From Pseudomonas sp. GM79 (GTDB lineage: Bacteria > Pseudomonadota > Gammaproteobacteria > Pseudomonadales > Pseudomonadaceae), in NCBI RefSeq assembly GCF_000282495.1, contig NZ_AKJE01000075.1:62001-126000 (forward strand): a stretch of DNA of 64,000 nucleotides, given 5' to 3'. This document shows positions 1 to 8,211 of this stretch, one piece after another. The notes beneath the pieces are model-generated. The model searched no databases and had not been told where the DNA came from. It saw nothing but the letters and a program-made list of their open reading frames with translations. Positions within the stretch are counted from its first letter, which is position 1; each line of letters opens with the position of its first letter. A program made the position numbers and the translations under genes.

Positions 1-507
1 CAACCCGAAGATGTACGAATTCTCATCGAATGGCTGCTCGACACCCGCCATCAGATCCATTGCTATGGCGGGCGCTTCAGCAGCTTCCTCGCCAACTATT
101 TGCTCAACCATCTGCGCCTGCTGCGGCCCGGCTGTTTTGCCCTGGAAGACAACGCGCAATTGCCGGACCGGCTGTTCGACGTGCAGCGTCAGGACGTGGT
201 GCTGGTGTTCGATTATCGCCGCTACCAGTCCCAGGCTCTGCGGGTCGCCAATGCCGCGAAGAGCCGACATGCGCGGGTCGTGCTGTTCACCGACATCTAC
301 GCGTCACCGCTACGAGAAATGGCCGACCTGATCATCAGTGCCCCGGTGGAATCGGCGTCGGCCTTCGACTCGATGGTTCCGGCGCTGGCTCAGGTTGAAG
401 CACTGGTTGCCTGCCTGTCACTGCGCAGCCCCGATCTGGCCGATCGCCTGGAAGGCATCGATGCCCTGCGGAACGACTTCGACACTCACCTGCTGGAGGA
501 TAAATAA
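1..507 (+). CDS. MurR/RpiR-family transcriptional regulator, C-terminal part (5' end outside window)
   Basis: The open frame runs in from the left edge and stops at 505-507, so only about 168 C-terminal residues are visible. They look like the SIS (sugar isomerase) effector domain of RpiR-type regulators: a Gly/Ser-rich loop early in the fragment, then a stretch reading VLVFDYRRYQ followed by a segment in which a residue is moved away and VVLFTD appears, the usual beta-strand pattern of this domain. The N-terminal helix-turn-helix domain would lie upstream of the window. It is 2 bases from the isochorismatase-like gene and codirectional with the catabolic genes after it, so it probably regulates them. 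The ligand cannot be read from sequence. Confidence 0.75.
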   Translation, partial: QPEDVRILIEWLLDTRHQIHCYGGRFSSFLANYLLNHLRLLRPGCFALEDNAQLPDRLFDVQRQDVVLVFDYRRYQSQALRVANAAKSRHARVVLFTDIYASPLREMADLIISAPVESASAFDSMVPALAQVEALVACLSLRSPDLADRLEGIDALRNDFDTHLLEDK

Positions 508-509
508 GG

Positions 510-1154
510 ATGTTCACGCTCCCCCACCACTCGCCCCGGGATTTGCCGTTTGCCACCGACCACACCGCGCTGTTGCTGGTGGACATGCAGCGTGCCTGGC
601 TTGAGCCGCAGTTCGACGCGCACCTCAACGGGCCGGATGCCGAATACTTTCTGACCCGCGCCCACATGCAAGTGGTGCCCAATCAACGCCGGCTGCTCAG
701 TGCCTTTCGTAATGCACGACAAAACGTGCTGCACACGCTCATCGAAAGCCTCACCGCCGATGGTCGCGATCGTTCGCTGGATCACAAACTCTCGGACATG
801 CACCTGCCCAAGGGCAGCCCGCAAGCGCGAATCATCGATGACCTGACGCCGATCGAAAATGAAATCGTGTTGCCCAAGACCTCTTCCGGGGTCTTCAATT
901 CCACCAACATCGATTACGTGCTGCGCAATCTTGAAACCCGACACCTGATCATCGCCGGCATCGTCACCGACCAGTGCGTCGACATGGCCGTGCGTGACGC
1001 CGCCGACCGCGGTTACTTGGTGACGCTGGTCGAAGATGCCTGCGCCACTTACACCGAACAACGGCATTACGCCTGCCTGAATGCCATCAAGGGCTACTGC
1101 TGGATCACCGACACCCGGACCGTACTCGGCCGGTTGCAGGAGATGCAGCCATGA
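510..1154 (+). CDS. Isochorismatase-family cysteine hydrolase
   Basis: This 214-residue protein has the alpha/beta fold and catalytic triad expected of the isochorismatase-like hydrolases: Asp25 in LLLVDMQ, Lys123 in LPKTSSG and Cys156 in GIVTDQCVDMA. Members cleave amides (nicotinamidase, ureidoacrylate or N-carbamoyl amidases) or isochorismate. The glutamine-synthetase-like and formylglutamate-hydrolase neighbours favour an amidase acting on a small nitrogen compound, but the substrate is not known. The ATG lies 2 bases after the regulator's stop and the stop overlaps the next start by 4 bases, so the genes are probably cotranscribed. Confidence 0.85.
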   Translation: MFTLPHHSPRDLPFATDHTALLLVDMQRAWLEPQFDAHLNGPDAEYFLTRAHMQVVPNQRRLLSAFRNARQNVLHTLIESLTADGRDRSLDHKLSDMHLPKGSPQARIIDDLTPIENEIVLPKTSSGVFNSTNIDYVLRNLETRHLIIAGIVTDQCVDMAVRDAADRGYLVTLVEDACATYTEQRHYACLNAIKGYCWITDTRTVLGRLQEMQP

Positions 1155-2482
1155 GCGAACGCCTGTCGCCATTACCCATGACCACGATCGTCACCACCGA
1201 CCTGATCGGTGTGACACGCGGCCGTTCCTTTCCCACCGACGAACTCGAGGCCTATCAAGTGGCGGGCTGCGGCTGGGTGCCGGCCAACAGCGCCCTGACC
1301 CCGCAAGACATCATCGCTTCCGCCAATCCATGGGGCGCTTATGGCGACTTGCGGCTGATCCCCGACTTGAGCAGCCGCGTGACCGTCAACAACGGCCCGG
1401 ACGCCAACGCCCCGGCGCTGGACTTCATTCACGGCGATATTCGCGAAACCGATGGCCGCCCGTGGGGCGCTTGCCCGCGCACGCTGTTGCGCAACGAGGT
1501 GGAGCGTTATCGCAGCGAATTGGGACTGCAGATCAACGCCGCGTTCGAACATGAATTCAACCTCGGCAGCGGCGCGGCTGAGCATCTGGCGTTCTCTCTT
1601 GAGGCGCAGCGCCAGGGCGCCGAATTCGGCGGCTGGCTGCTCAGCGCACTGCGTGCCGGCGGTGTGGAGCCGGAGATGTTCCTGCCGGAATATGGCAAGC
1701 ACCAATACGAAATCACCTGCCGCCCCGCCCTCGGCGTCGCCGCCGCCGACCGCGCGGTGAACGTGCGCGAGATCACCCGTGAGATCGCCCGGCAAATGGG
1801 CCTGGACTTGAGTTTCGCGCCCAAGACCTCCGAGCAGGCGGTGTGCAATGGCGTGCATTTGCACGTGAGTCTGCAGGATCTGACCGGCCACCCGGTGATG
1901 TACGACGCCGGCACCAGCAACGGCCTGTCGACCCTCGGCCAGCATTGGGCCGCCGGCGTTCTGCATTATTTGCCGGCGCTCTGCGCCTTTACCGCGCCGA
2001 CACCGGTTTCCTACGAACGCTTGCAGCCTCATCACTGGAGCGCTTCCTACGCCTGCCTCGGCCAACGCAACCGCGAAGCGGCGCTGCGGATTTGCCCGAC
2101 CGTGAGCCTGGGCGGCAAAGCCGTGGCGGCGCAGTACAACCTGGAATTTCGCGCCATGGACGCCACCGCCTCGCCGCATCTGGCCATGGCCGCGTTGCTG
2201 ATCGCCGGGCGCCTGGGCATCGAGCAGCGCCTGGCCCTGAACGCGATCACTGATGAAGTCCCCGACTCGCTGAACGAAGAGCAACGCCAGGCGCGCGGCA
2301 TCGTCGCCCTGCCCGCGTCCCTGTCCCAGGCCCTGGAATGCCTGCGCAACAGCGAGGCGCTGATCGAAGCCCTGCCGAACGCCTTGCTGGACACCTACTT
2401 CGCCCTTAAAACCGAGGAACTGAGGCTGACGGAACAGCTCTCGCCCGCCGAACTTTGTGAGCACTATGCGCGCCTGTACTGA
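1151..2482 (+). CDS. Glutamine synthetase-family ligase (gamma-glutamyl-amine synthetase-like)
   Basis: The 443-residue product carries the glutamine synthetase active-site blocks: FEHEFNL (metal-binding Glu residues), NGVHLHVSL (the NG..H ATP/glutamate loop), GQRNREAALRI (arginine loop) and NLEFRAMDATASPHLA. Length and the divergent loop sequences fit the GlnA-like ligases that gamma-glutamylate amines, such as PuuA-type enzymes, better than housekeeping GlnA. No adenylylation-site tyrosine motif was noticed. It overlaps the upstream gene by 4 bases and the downstream gene by 26 bases. Context (amidases, APC permease) supports amine or amino-acid catabolism; the accepted amine is unknown. 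Confidence 0.85.
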   Translation: MSERLSPLPMTTIVTTDLIGVTRGRSFPTDELEAYQVAGCGWVPANSALTPQDIIASANPWGAYGDLRLIPDLSSRVTVNNGPDANAPALDFIHGDIRETDGRPWGACPRTLLRNEVERYRSELGLQINAAFEHEFNLGSGAAEHLAFSLEAQRQGAEFGGWLLSALRAGGVEPEMFLPEYGKHQYEITCRPALGVAAADRAVNVREITREIARQMGLDLSFAPKTSEQAVCNGVHLHVSLQDLTGHPVMYDAGTSNGLSTLGQHWAAGVLHYLPALCAFTAPTPVSYERLQPHHWSASYACLGQRNREAALRICPTVSLGGKAVAAQYNLEFRAMDATASPHLAMAALLIAGRLGIEQRLALNAITDEVPDSLNEEQRQARGIVALPASLSQALECLRNSEALIEALPNALLDTYFALKTEELRLTEQLSPAELCEHYARLY

Positions 2483-3218
2483 ATCCGCCGAACTGGGCCT
2501 CTATACCCAGCCCGCGTATACCCTGAGCCGGGAAGCCTCCCAGCACCCGCTGATTCTGGTCTGTGAACATGCCAGTCGTTTTATCCCGGCCGGGTTGAAT
2601 GACCTGGGATTGAGCCATGAAGCCGCCCGCGAACACATCGCCTGGGACATCGGCGCCCTGACGCTGGCCGAGGGATTGTCCCAAACACTGGGCGCCACCC
2701 TGTTGGCGGCCAATTATTCACGGCTGTTGGTCGACCTCAACCGCCCACGCCATGCCGCGGACAGCATTCCTTTGCAGAGCGAAATTTATCAGGTGCCGGG
2801 TAATCGGGATCTGGACGAGGCCACACGTGAATACCGCCGGCACTGCCTGTTCACGCCGTTTCATGCACGCCTGCAAACCTTGATCGACGCCCGTGTGGCT
2901 CAAGGTCGACCGGTTCGCGTGGTGGGGATTCACAGTTTCACGCCGATATATCACGGTCAGCCACGCGTGCTGGAAGTCGGTGTGTTGTATGGACAGGCCG
3001 AGGAGTACGCCCAGCGAGTGATCGACGGATTGAGTCGGCATCCCTTGAAAGTCGCCGGCAATCAGCCTTACAAAGTCGATCCGCTGGGCGACATGACCGT
3101 GCCGGTTCACGGCGATGCACGAGGGCTGGAGTCGGTGTTGATCGAGGTGCGCAACGATCTGCTGCGCACGCCCGAAAACATCGGCCGCTGGACCGACTAT
3201 CTGGCGCCACTGCTGTAG
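2457..3218 (+). CDS. N-formylglutamate amidohydrolase-family protein
   Basis: This 253-residue protein shows the family's conserved blocks: VCEHASRFIP near residue 40, DIGA, SRLLVDLNRP around residue 90, HSFTPIYHG around residue 160 and EVRNDLLR near the C-terminus. The family contains HutG-type deformylases that release glutamate and formate from N-formylglutamate. No other hut genes are present, so it may hydrolyse another N-acylglutamate or gamma-glutamyl compound made or handled by the adjacent ligase. The reading frame supports a GTG start at 2457 overlapping the upstream gene by 26 bases; an ATG at 2466 is the alternative. Confidence 0.85.
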   Translation: MSTMRACTESAELGLYTQPAYTLSREASQHPLILVCEHASRFIPAGLNDLGLSHEAAREHIAWDIGALTLAEGLSQTLGATLLAANYSRLLVDLNRPRHAADSIPLQSEIYQVPGNRDLDEATREYRRHCLFTPFHARLQTLIDARVAQGRPVRVVGIHSFTPIYHGQPRVLEVGVLYGQAEEYAQRVIDGLSRHPLKVAGNQPYKVDPLGDMTVPVHGDARGLESVLIEVRNDLLRTPENIGRWTDYLAPLL

Positions 3219-3275
3219 AGCAATAGTTTCACACTCGCAGCGTGCAGCTGCTTTCAAGTCAAGGAGAAGGGCTTC

Positions 3276-4637
3276 ATGGAAATAGAAGAATTCGGCTACA
3301 AGCAAGAGTTGAAACGTAGCCTGTCGCTGACGGATCTGGTGGTGTACGGGATGATCTTCATGATCCCCATCGCCCCGTTCGGCGTCTATGGTTACGTCAA
3401 CGCCGAAGCCCCGGGGATGGTGCCGCTGGCCTACATCATCGGCATGGTGGCGATGCTGTTCACCGCCCTCAGTTACGGCAGCATGGCCCGGGCCTTTCCG
3501 ATTGCGGGCTCCGTGTATTCCTACGCACAACGCGGCCTCAACCCGCATGTCGGGTTTATCGCCGGTTGGCTGATGCTGCTCGATTATTTGCTGATTCCAC
3601 CGCTGCTCTACGTCTACGCAGCGATGGCGCTGAATCATTTGTACCCGGATATCCCGAAAGTCGGCTTCATCCTGGCCTTTCTGGTCAGCGCCACCTTCGT
3701 CAACCTGCGGGGCATTACCTTCACCGCGCGGATGAACATCGTCTTTCTACTGGCGCAACTGGTGGTGCTGGGGATCTTCCTGTTCTACGCCTGGAATGCC
3801 CTGCACAGCGGCGGCGGTAACGGTCAACTGACCCTGGCGCCGCTGTACAACCCCGAGACCTTCAACTTCGCCCTGCTGATGCAAGCGGTGTCGATTGCCG
3901 TGCTGTCGTTCCTCGGTTTCGATGCGATTTCCACCCTCGCCGAAGAAATCAAGGGCGACCCTGGCCGCAGCGTCGGCAAAGCTGCGCTGATCACATTGCT
4001 GGTGATGGGCGTGATCTTCGTCGTGCAGACCTGGATTGCCACGGATCTGGCCGCCGGCCTGGGCTTCAAGAGCGCCGACACTGCGTTCTATGAAATTGCC
4101 GAAATCGCCGCCGGCAGCTGGCTGGCAACCTTGACCGCCGTGGCCACCGCCCTGGCTTGGGGCGTCGCCGTCGCGATCACCTCGCAAGCGGCGGTTTCGC
4201 GCCTGCTGTTCGGCATGGCCCGGGACGGCAAACTGCCGAAAGTGCTGGCCAAGGTGCATCCGAAACACAACACGCCGTACTTGAGCATCTATCTGGTGGC
4301 GGTGCTGTCGCTGGTGATCTGCTACCTGTTCATCAACTCGGTGGACACCCTCACCTCCCTGGTGAACTTCGGCGCCCTGAGCGGCTTCATGTTGCTGCAC
4401 CTGACCGTCATCAACTATTACTGGCGTCGGCAGAAGTCCGGCCAGGTGATCCGTCACCTGATCTGCCCGGTAATCGGCTTCATCATCGTCGCGGCCATCA
4501 TGTACAACATGGGCGTCGATGCACAGAAACTCGGCCTGATCTGGATTGCCCTGGGGCTGGTCTATCTATTCTTCCTCAACAAACTGGGTGCCAGCACGGC
4601 GCTGCCTGATCCGAGCACCGACCCAAGCAATGGCTGA
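3276..4637 (+). CDS. APC-family amino acid/amine permease
   Basis: The 453-residue protein is hydrophobic throughout, with about 12 predicted membrane segments. It begins with the APC-type sequence KRSLSLTDLVVYGMIFMIPIAP and later has a FLGFDAISTLAEE helix typical of the amino acid-polyamine-organocation superfamily. A clear AAGGAG ribosome binding site lies at 3260-3265. Its position inside the catabolic cluster suggests it imports the substrate of the surrounding enzymes, perhaps a basic amino acid or polyamine, but specificity cannot be read from sequence. Confidence 0.88.
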   Translation: MEIEEFGYKQELKRSLSLTDLVVYGMIFMIPIAPFGVYGYVNAEAPGMVPLAYIIGMVAMLFTALSYGSMARAFPIAGSVYSYAQRGLNPHVGFIAGWLMLLDYLLIPPLLYVYAAMALNHLYPDIPKVGFILAFLVSATFVNLRGITFTARMNIVFLLAQLVVLGIFLFYAWNALHSGGGNGQLTLAPLYNPETFNFALLMQAVSIAVLSFLGFDAISTLAEEIKGDPGRSVGKAALITLLVMGVIFVVQTWIATDLAAGLGFKSADTAFYEIAEIAAGSWLATLTAVATALAWGVAVAITSQAAVSRLLFGMARDGKLPKVLAKVHPKHNTPYLSIYLVAVLSLVICYLFINSVDTLTSLVNFGALSGFMLLHLTVINYYWRRQKSGQVIRHLICPVIGFIIVAAIMYNMGVDAQKLGLIWIALGLVYLFFLNKLGASTALPDPSTDPSNG

Positions 4638-4712
4638 CAAGAAAAAGGGCAGCGTCTGACATGAATTCAGGCGACTGCCGATTTCAAGCGTGGAAACCGA
4701 CAGTGATAGTCA

Positions 4713-4735
4713 GGTTCGGTGCAAATCGCCGAACC
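4713..4735 (+). other. Small hairpin in the leader of aruF
   Basis: A 7-bp perfect inverted repeat (GGTTCGG at 4713-4719, CCGAACC at 4729-4735) sits between the permease stop and the aruF ribosome binding site. It has no clean T-tract after it. It could be a weak terminator, an mRNA-stability element or chance. Confidence 0.3.
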
Positions 4736-4756
4736 CTTTGATACAGGAGTACATCC

Positions 4757-5788
4757 ATGCTGGTCTTACGCCCGGTGGAGTTAACCGACCTGCCCCAGTT
4801 GCAGCAACTGGCGCGCGACAGTCTGGTGGGGGTCACGTCCTTGCCGGACGACACCGAACGCCTGCGCGAGAAGATTCTCGCCTCCTGCGCTTCGTTCGAA
4901 AAAGACGTCCAGGGTCATGGCCCGGAGAACTATTTCTTCGTGCTGGAAAATCTCACGACTCGCCATCTTGTCGGCTGCTCGGAAATCCTCGCCACCGCAG
5001 GGTTCAACGAGCCGTTCTACAGTTTGCGCAACCGCCATTTCACCAGCGCCTCACGGGAGCTGAACATTGAGCACGGGGTGCCGGCACTGTCGTTGTGCCA
5101 CGACCTCAGTGGCCATACGTTGCTGCGCGGTTTCCATATCGACGCGACACTGGAACGCACGCGGTTTTCCGAATTACTGTCCCGGGCGCGGCTGCTGTTC
5201 ATCGCCGCCCACACGGCGCGCTTTGCCGAAGCGGTGATCACCGAAATCGTTGGCTACAGCGACGAACAGGGGCAGTCACCCTTTTGGGATGCGCTGGGCA
5301 AACATTTTTTTGACCTGCCTTACGTCGAGGCCGAGCGACTTTGCGGTCTGCAGAGCCGGACGTTTCTCGCCGAACTGATGCCGCAATACCCGATTTACGT
5401 GCCGATGCTGCCGCCGGCGGCACAGGCCTGTATCGGCCGGATTCATCCTGACGGTCAAGAGGCCTTCGACATTCTTGAACGCGAAGGCTTCGAGACCAAC
5501 AGCTACATCGACCTGTTCGACGCTGGCCCGACGCTGTACGCACGCACCTCGAACATTCGCTCCATCGCCCAGAGCCAGACCGGCACGGTGCATCCTGACT
5601 CAGCCACCGATGCGCGCGGCAGTTCCTTGGTGAGCAACTATCTGGTGAGCAACGATTCGTTGAAGGACTACCGCGCAATTGTTGCCGAGCTGGACTACCA
5701 CGCCGGGCAACCCGTGGCCTTGAGCGCCGAGATGTGCGCAGCCCTGAATGTGACCGACGCCAGCGCTATCCGGTTGATCGCCCTGTGA
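4757..5788 (+). CDS. aruF: Arginine N-succinyltransferase, alpha-type subunit
   Basis: The 343-residue product fits the AstA/AruF family over its full length: it starts MLVLRPVELTDLPQLQQLA, and has VTSLPDD, EPFYSLRN, EIVGYSDEQGQSPFWDALG and FLAELMPQYPIYVPML. These enzymes succinylate arginine (or ornithine) from succinyl-CoA as step one of the arginine succinyltransferase pathway. In Pseudomonas AruF and AruG form a heteromer, and the partner gene follows 61 bases downstream. Unusually, aruC, aruD, aruB and aruE are absent here, so this is either a second copy or a pair recruited to another amine pathway. The ATG follows an AGGAG-type site. Confidence 0.88.
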   Translation: MLVLRPVELTDLPQLQQLARDSLVGVTSLPDDTERLREKILASCASFEKDVQGHGPENYFFVLENLTTRHLVGCSEILATAGFNEPFYSLRNRHFTSASRELNIEHGVPALSLCHDLSGHTLLRGFHIDATLERTRFSELLSRARLLFIAAHTARFAEAVITEIVGYSDEQGQSPFWDALGKHFFDLPYVEAERLCGLQSRTFLAELMPQYPIYVPMLPPAAQACIGRIHPDGQEAFDILEREGFETNSYIDLFDAGPTLYARTSNIRSIAQSQTGTVHPDSATDARGSSLVSNYLVSNDSLKDYRAIVAELDYHAGQPVALSAEMCAALNVTDASAIRLIAL

Positions 5789-5849
5789 GCCGCCGCCGGC
5801 CCCGTGCCCAACGACAGCGCCCGTACATGCGCGAAGAAGGAGCTGCATC

Positions 5850-6884
5850 ATGATTGTCCGCCCGGTTCAAGTCACCGACCTGCCCGCCTTGCTTGATCTG
5901 GTGCAACGGGCCGGCCCCGGGTTCACCACCCTGCCGGCCAGTGAAGAGCGCCTGACCCACCGTGTACGCTGGGCCCAGCGCACCTTTGCCGAACAGGTCG
6001 AGCGTGCGGACGCCGATTACCTGTTCGTGCTTGAAGACGACGATCAACAAGTGGTCGGCGTCAGTGCCCTGGTGGGGGCTGTCGGCCTGCGGGAGCCCTG
6101 GTACAACTACCGGGTGGGGCTCACGGTCAGCTCCTCGCCGGACCTGGGTATTGCGCGCCAGATCCCTACGTTGTTCCTGAACAACGAAATGACCGGCCAA
6201 TCGGAAATCTGTTCGCTGTTTCTGCGACACGATCAACGTCATGGCAATAATGGTCGACTGCTATCGCTGGGGCGCCTGCTGTTCGTTGCCGAGTTCCCCC
6301 ATCTGTTCGGCGACAAGCTTATCGCCGAACTGCGCGGCAGTGCCGATGAACAAGGCTGCTCACCGTTCTGGGACAGCCTGGGTCGGCACTTTTTCAAGAT
6401 GGATTTCAGCCATGCCGATCACTTGTCGGGGCTTGGCAGCAAAGCATTCATCGCCGAACTGATGCCGCGCCAGCCGCTCTACACCTGCCTGCTCACCGAA
6501 CAGGCGCAGGCAGTGATCGGCAAGCCGCACCCGAACACCGAACCTGCACTGAAGATCCTCACCGCCGAGGGGTTTTCCCATAAGGGGTACATCGACATCT
6601 TCGACGCCGGCCCGGTAATCGAAGCCCCAGTGTCGAAAATCCGCACGGTGCGTGACAGCCAACGCTTGGAGCTGGCCATCGGCACGCCCGACGACCAGGC
6701 GCCAATATGGCTGATCCACAACCGCCGCCTGGAAAACTGCCGCATCACCACCGCCCAGGCGCGGCTGGTCGGCAACAGCCTGATCGTCGACCGACTCACT
6801 GCCAAACGCCTGCAACTGCAACCCGGCAACTCGGTGCGTGCCGTGCCACTGCGCAACCGACAGCAGCAGGCGGTGGCGGCGTGA
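5850..6884 (+). CDS. aruG: Arginine N-succinyltransferase, beta-type subunit
   Basis: The 344-residue product is a full-length AstA/AruG-family protein, clearly related to its upstream neighbour. Landmarks are MIVRPVQVTDLPALLDL, FTTLPASEERL, REPWYNYRVGLTV, GSADEQGCSPFWDSLGRHFFKM and FIAELMPRQPLYTCLL. The matching order AruF then AruG reproduces the usual Pseudomonas pair, which together make the heteromeric N-succinyltransferase. An AGAAGGAG site precedes the start. The gene is followed directly by a REP pair, which may mark the end of the operon. Confidence 0.88.
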   Translation: MIVRPVQVTDLPALLDLVQRAGPGFTTLPASEERLTHRVRWAQRTFAEQVERADADYLFVLEDDDQQVVGVSALVGAVGLREPWYNYRVGLTVSSSPDLGIARQIPTLFLNNEMTGQSEICSLFLRHDQRHGNNGRLLSLGRLLFVAEFPHLFGDKLIAELRGSADEQGCSPFWDSLGRHFFKMDFSHADHLSGLGSKAFIAELMPRQPLYTCLLTEQAQAVIGKPHPNTEPALKILTAEGFSHKGYIDIFDAGPVIEAPVSKIRTVRDSQRLELAIGTPDDQAPIWLIHNRRLENCRITTAQARLVGNSLIVDRLTAKRLQLQPGNSVRAVPLRNRQQQAVAA

Positions 6885-6888
6885 TCGG

Positions 6889-6989
6889 AAAAGATCTCAG
6901 CCTTCGACAGCTCCTACATCATTCTTTACCCGTCTGCATCAATCGTTGAACATCCTGTAGGAGCTGCCGCAGGCTGCGATCTTTTGATC
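6889..6989. repeat. REP inverted pair (REPIN), 'aggagctgccgcaggctgcgatc' family
   Basis: Two oppositely oriented copies of one REP sequence (about 6891-6916 and 6955-6985) are separated by about 40 bases. The same family recurs at 15996-16035, 17478-17870 and 34628-34657. Such pairs are usually non-autonomous elements mobilised by RAYT transposases elsewhere in the genome and often sit after stop codons. Confidence 0.75.
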
Positions 6990-7111
6990 TTGCATCCCTT
7001 GGCCGGCAAATTCGTCATCATTCTTTACCCTTCCCCGTGATAGCCTTTTGTTCCTTCGGCGTTGACACTTTTGCTCAAGCCCTTCCATTCCTTTGTATTG
7101 GTGGAACTCAT

Positions 7112-7981
7112 ATGCCCAGGCTGTCTCATCAAGATTTGCGCCGTAATTTCCGCCAACTGTTCGCTTCCAACGCCTGCTATCACACCGCGTCGGTCTTCGA
7201 CCCCATGTCGGCACGCATTGCCGCTGATCTGGGTTTTGAAGTGGGGATCCTCGGTGGTTCGGTCGCGTCGTTGCAGGTGCTGGGCGCCCCCGACTTTGCC
7301 TTGATCACCCTGAGCGAGTTCGCCGAGCAGGCCACCCGCATCGGCCGCGTGGCCCAATTGCCGGTGATCGCCGACGCCGACCACGGCTATGGCAACGCGC
7401 TCAACGTCATGCGCACCATCGTCGAACTCGAACGCGCCGGCGTGGCCGCGCTGACCATTGAAGACACCCTGTTGCCGGCGCAATTCGGCCGCAAGTCCAC
7501 TGACCTGATCACGGTTGCCGAAGGTGTCGGCAAGATTCGCGCGGCGCTCGAAGCCCGGGTCGACTCGGAAATGGCGATCATTGCGCGGACCAATGCCGGG
7601 ATCCTGCCGGTTCAGGAGATCATCAGCCGCACCAAGCAATACCAACAGGCCGGGGCGGACGGGATTTGCATGGTGGGCGTGCGGGACTTCGACCACCTCG
7701 AACAAATCGCCGAGCACCTGAGCGTACCGCTGATGCTAGTCACCTATGGCAACCCGTTGCTGCGCGACGACAATCGCCTGGCCGAACTGGGTGTGCGCGT
7801 CACCATCGACGGGCATGGTGCGTACTTCGCGGCGATCAAGGCGACTTATGACAGCCTGCGCGAACAACGCCAGATCTTCACCCAGGCATCGGATCTGAGC
7901 GCGACTGAACTGACGCATACGTACACGCAACCTGAGGAATACATCGTTTGGGCGAAGGAATATATGAGCGTCAAGGAGTGA
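7112..7981 (+). CDS. Oxaloacetate decarboxylase (isocitrate lyase/PEP mutase superfamily)
   Basis: The 289-residue protein matches the PEP mutase/isocitrate lyase barrel: ACYHTASVFDPMSARIAADL near the N-terminus, IADADHGYGNALNVMRT (metal-binding Asp-Ala-Asp) around residue 90, and IEDTLLP and IARTNAG strands. The whole looks like the Pseudomonas oxaloacetate decarboxylase subgroup, which turns oxaloacetate into pyruvate and CO2. I chose the ATG at 7112, preceded by GGTGGA, over in-frame starts further upstream because the family begins at this Met. It may form its own unit after the REP pair; it would connect C4 products of amino-acid breakdown to pyruvate. Confidence 0.82.
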   Translation: MPRLSHQDLRRNFRQLFASNACYHTASVFDPMSARIAADLGFEVGILGGSVASLQVLGAPDFALITLSEFAEQATRIGRVAQLPVIADADHGYGNALNVMRTIVELERAGVAALTIEDTLLPAQFGRKSTDLITVAEGVGKIRAALEARVDSEMAIIARTNAGILPVQEIISRTKQYQQAGADGICMVGVRDFDHLEQIAEHLSVPLMLVTYGNPLLRDDNRLAELGVRVTIDGHGAYFAAIKATYDSLREQRQIFTQASDLSATELTHTYTQPEEYIVWAKEYMSVKE

Positions 7982-8014
7982 GGGTTCAGCTGAAATGATG
8001 GTGTGACATCTGGC

Positions 8015-8113
8015 CCCTTCGCGAGCAAGCCCGCTCCCACACTGGATTTTCTGTGGACACATTATTTGTGCACGCCCGCAATCAAATGTGGGAGCGGGCT
8101 TGCTCGCGAAGGC
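8015..8113. repeat. REP inverted pair, 'gtgggagcgggcttgctcgcgaa' family
   Basis: Two inverted copies of the 23-bp REP sequence lie at 8017-8040 and 8089-8110, in the space between convergent genes. The same family recurs at 9561-9650, 38980-39073 and 59963-60097. It is a typical P. fluorescens-group REPIN. Confidence 0.85.
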
Positions 8114-8211
8114 GGCATATCAGTCGACATCATCATTGACTGACACACCGCCTTCGCCAACTCCCCCCCTCACAACAGAACCTGCCCCACATCAAGGAAT
8201 GATCTGGCCGA

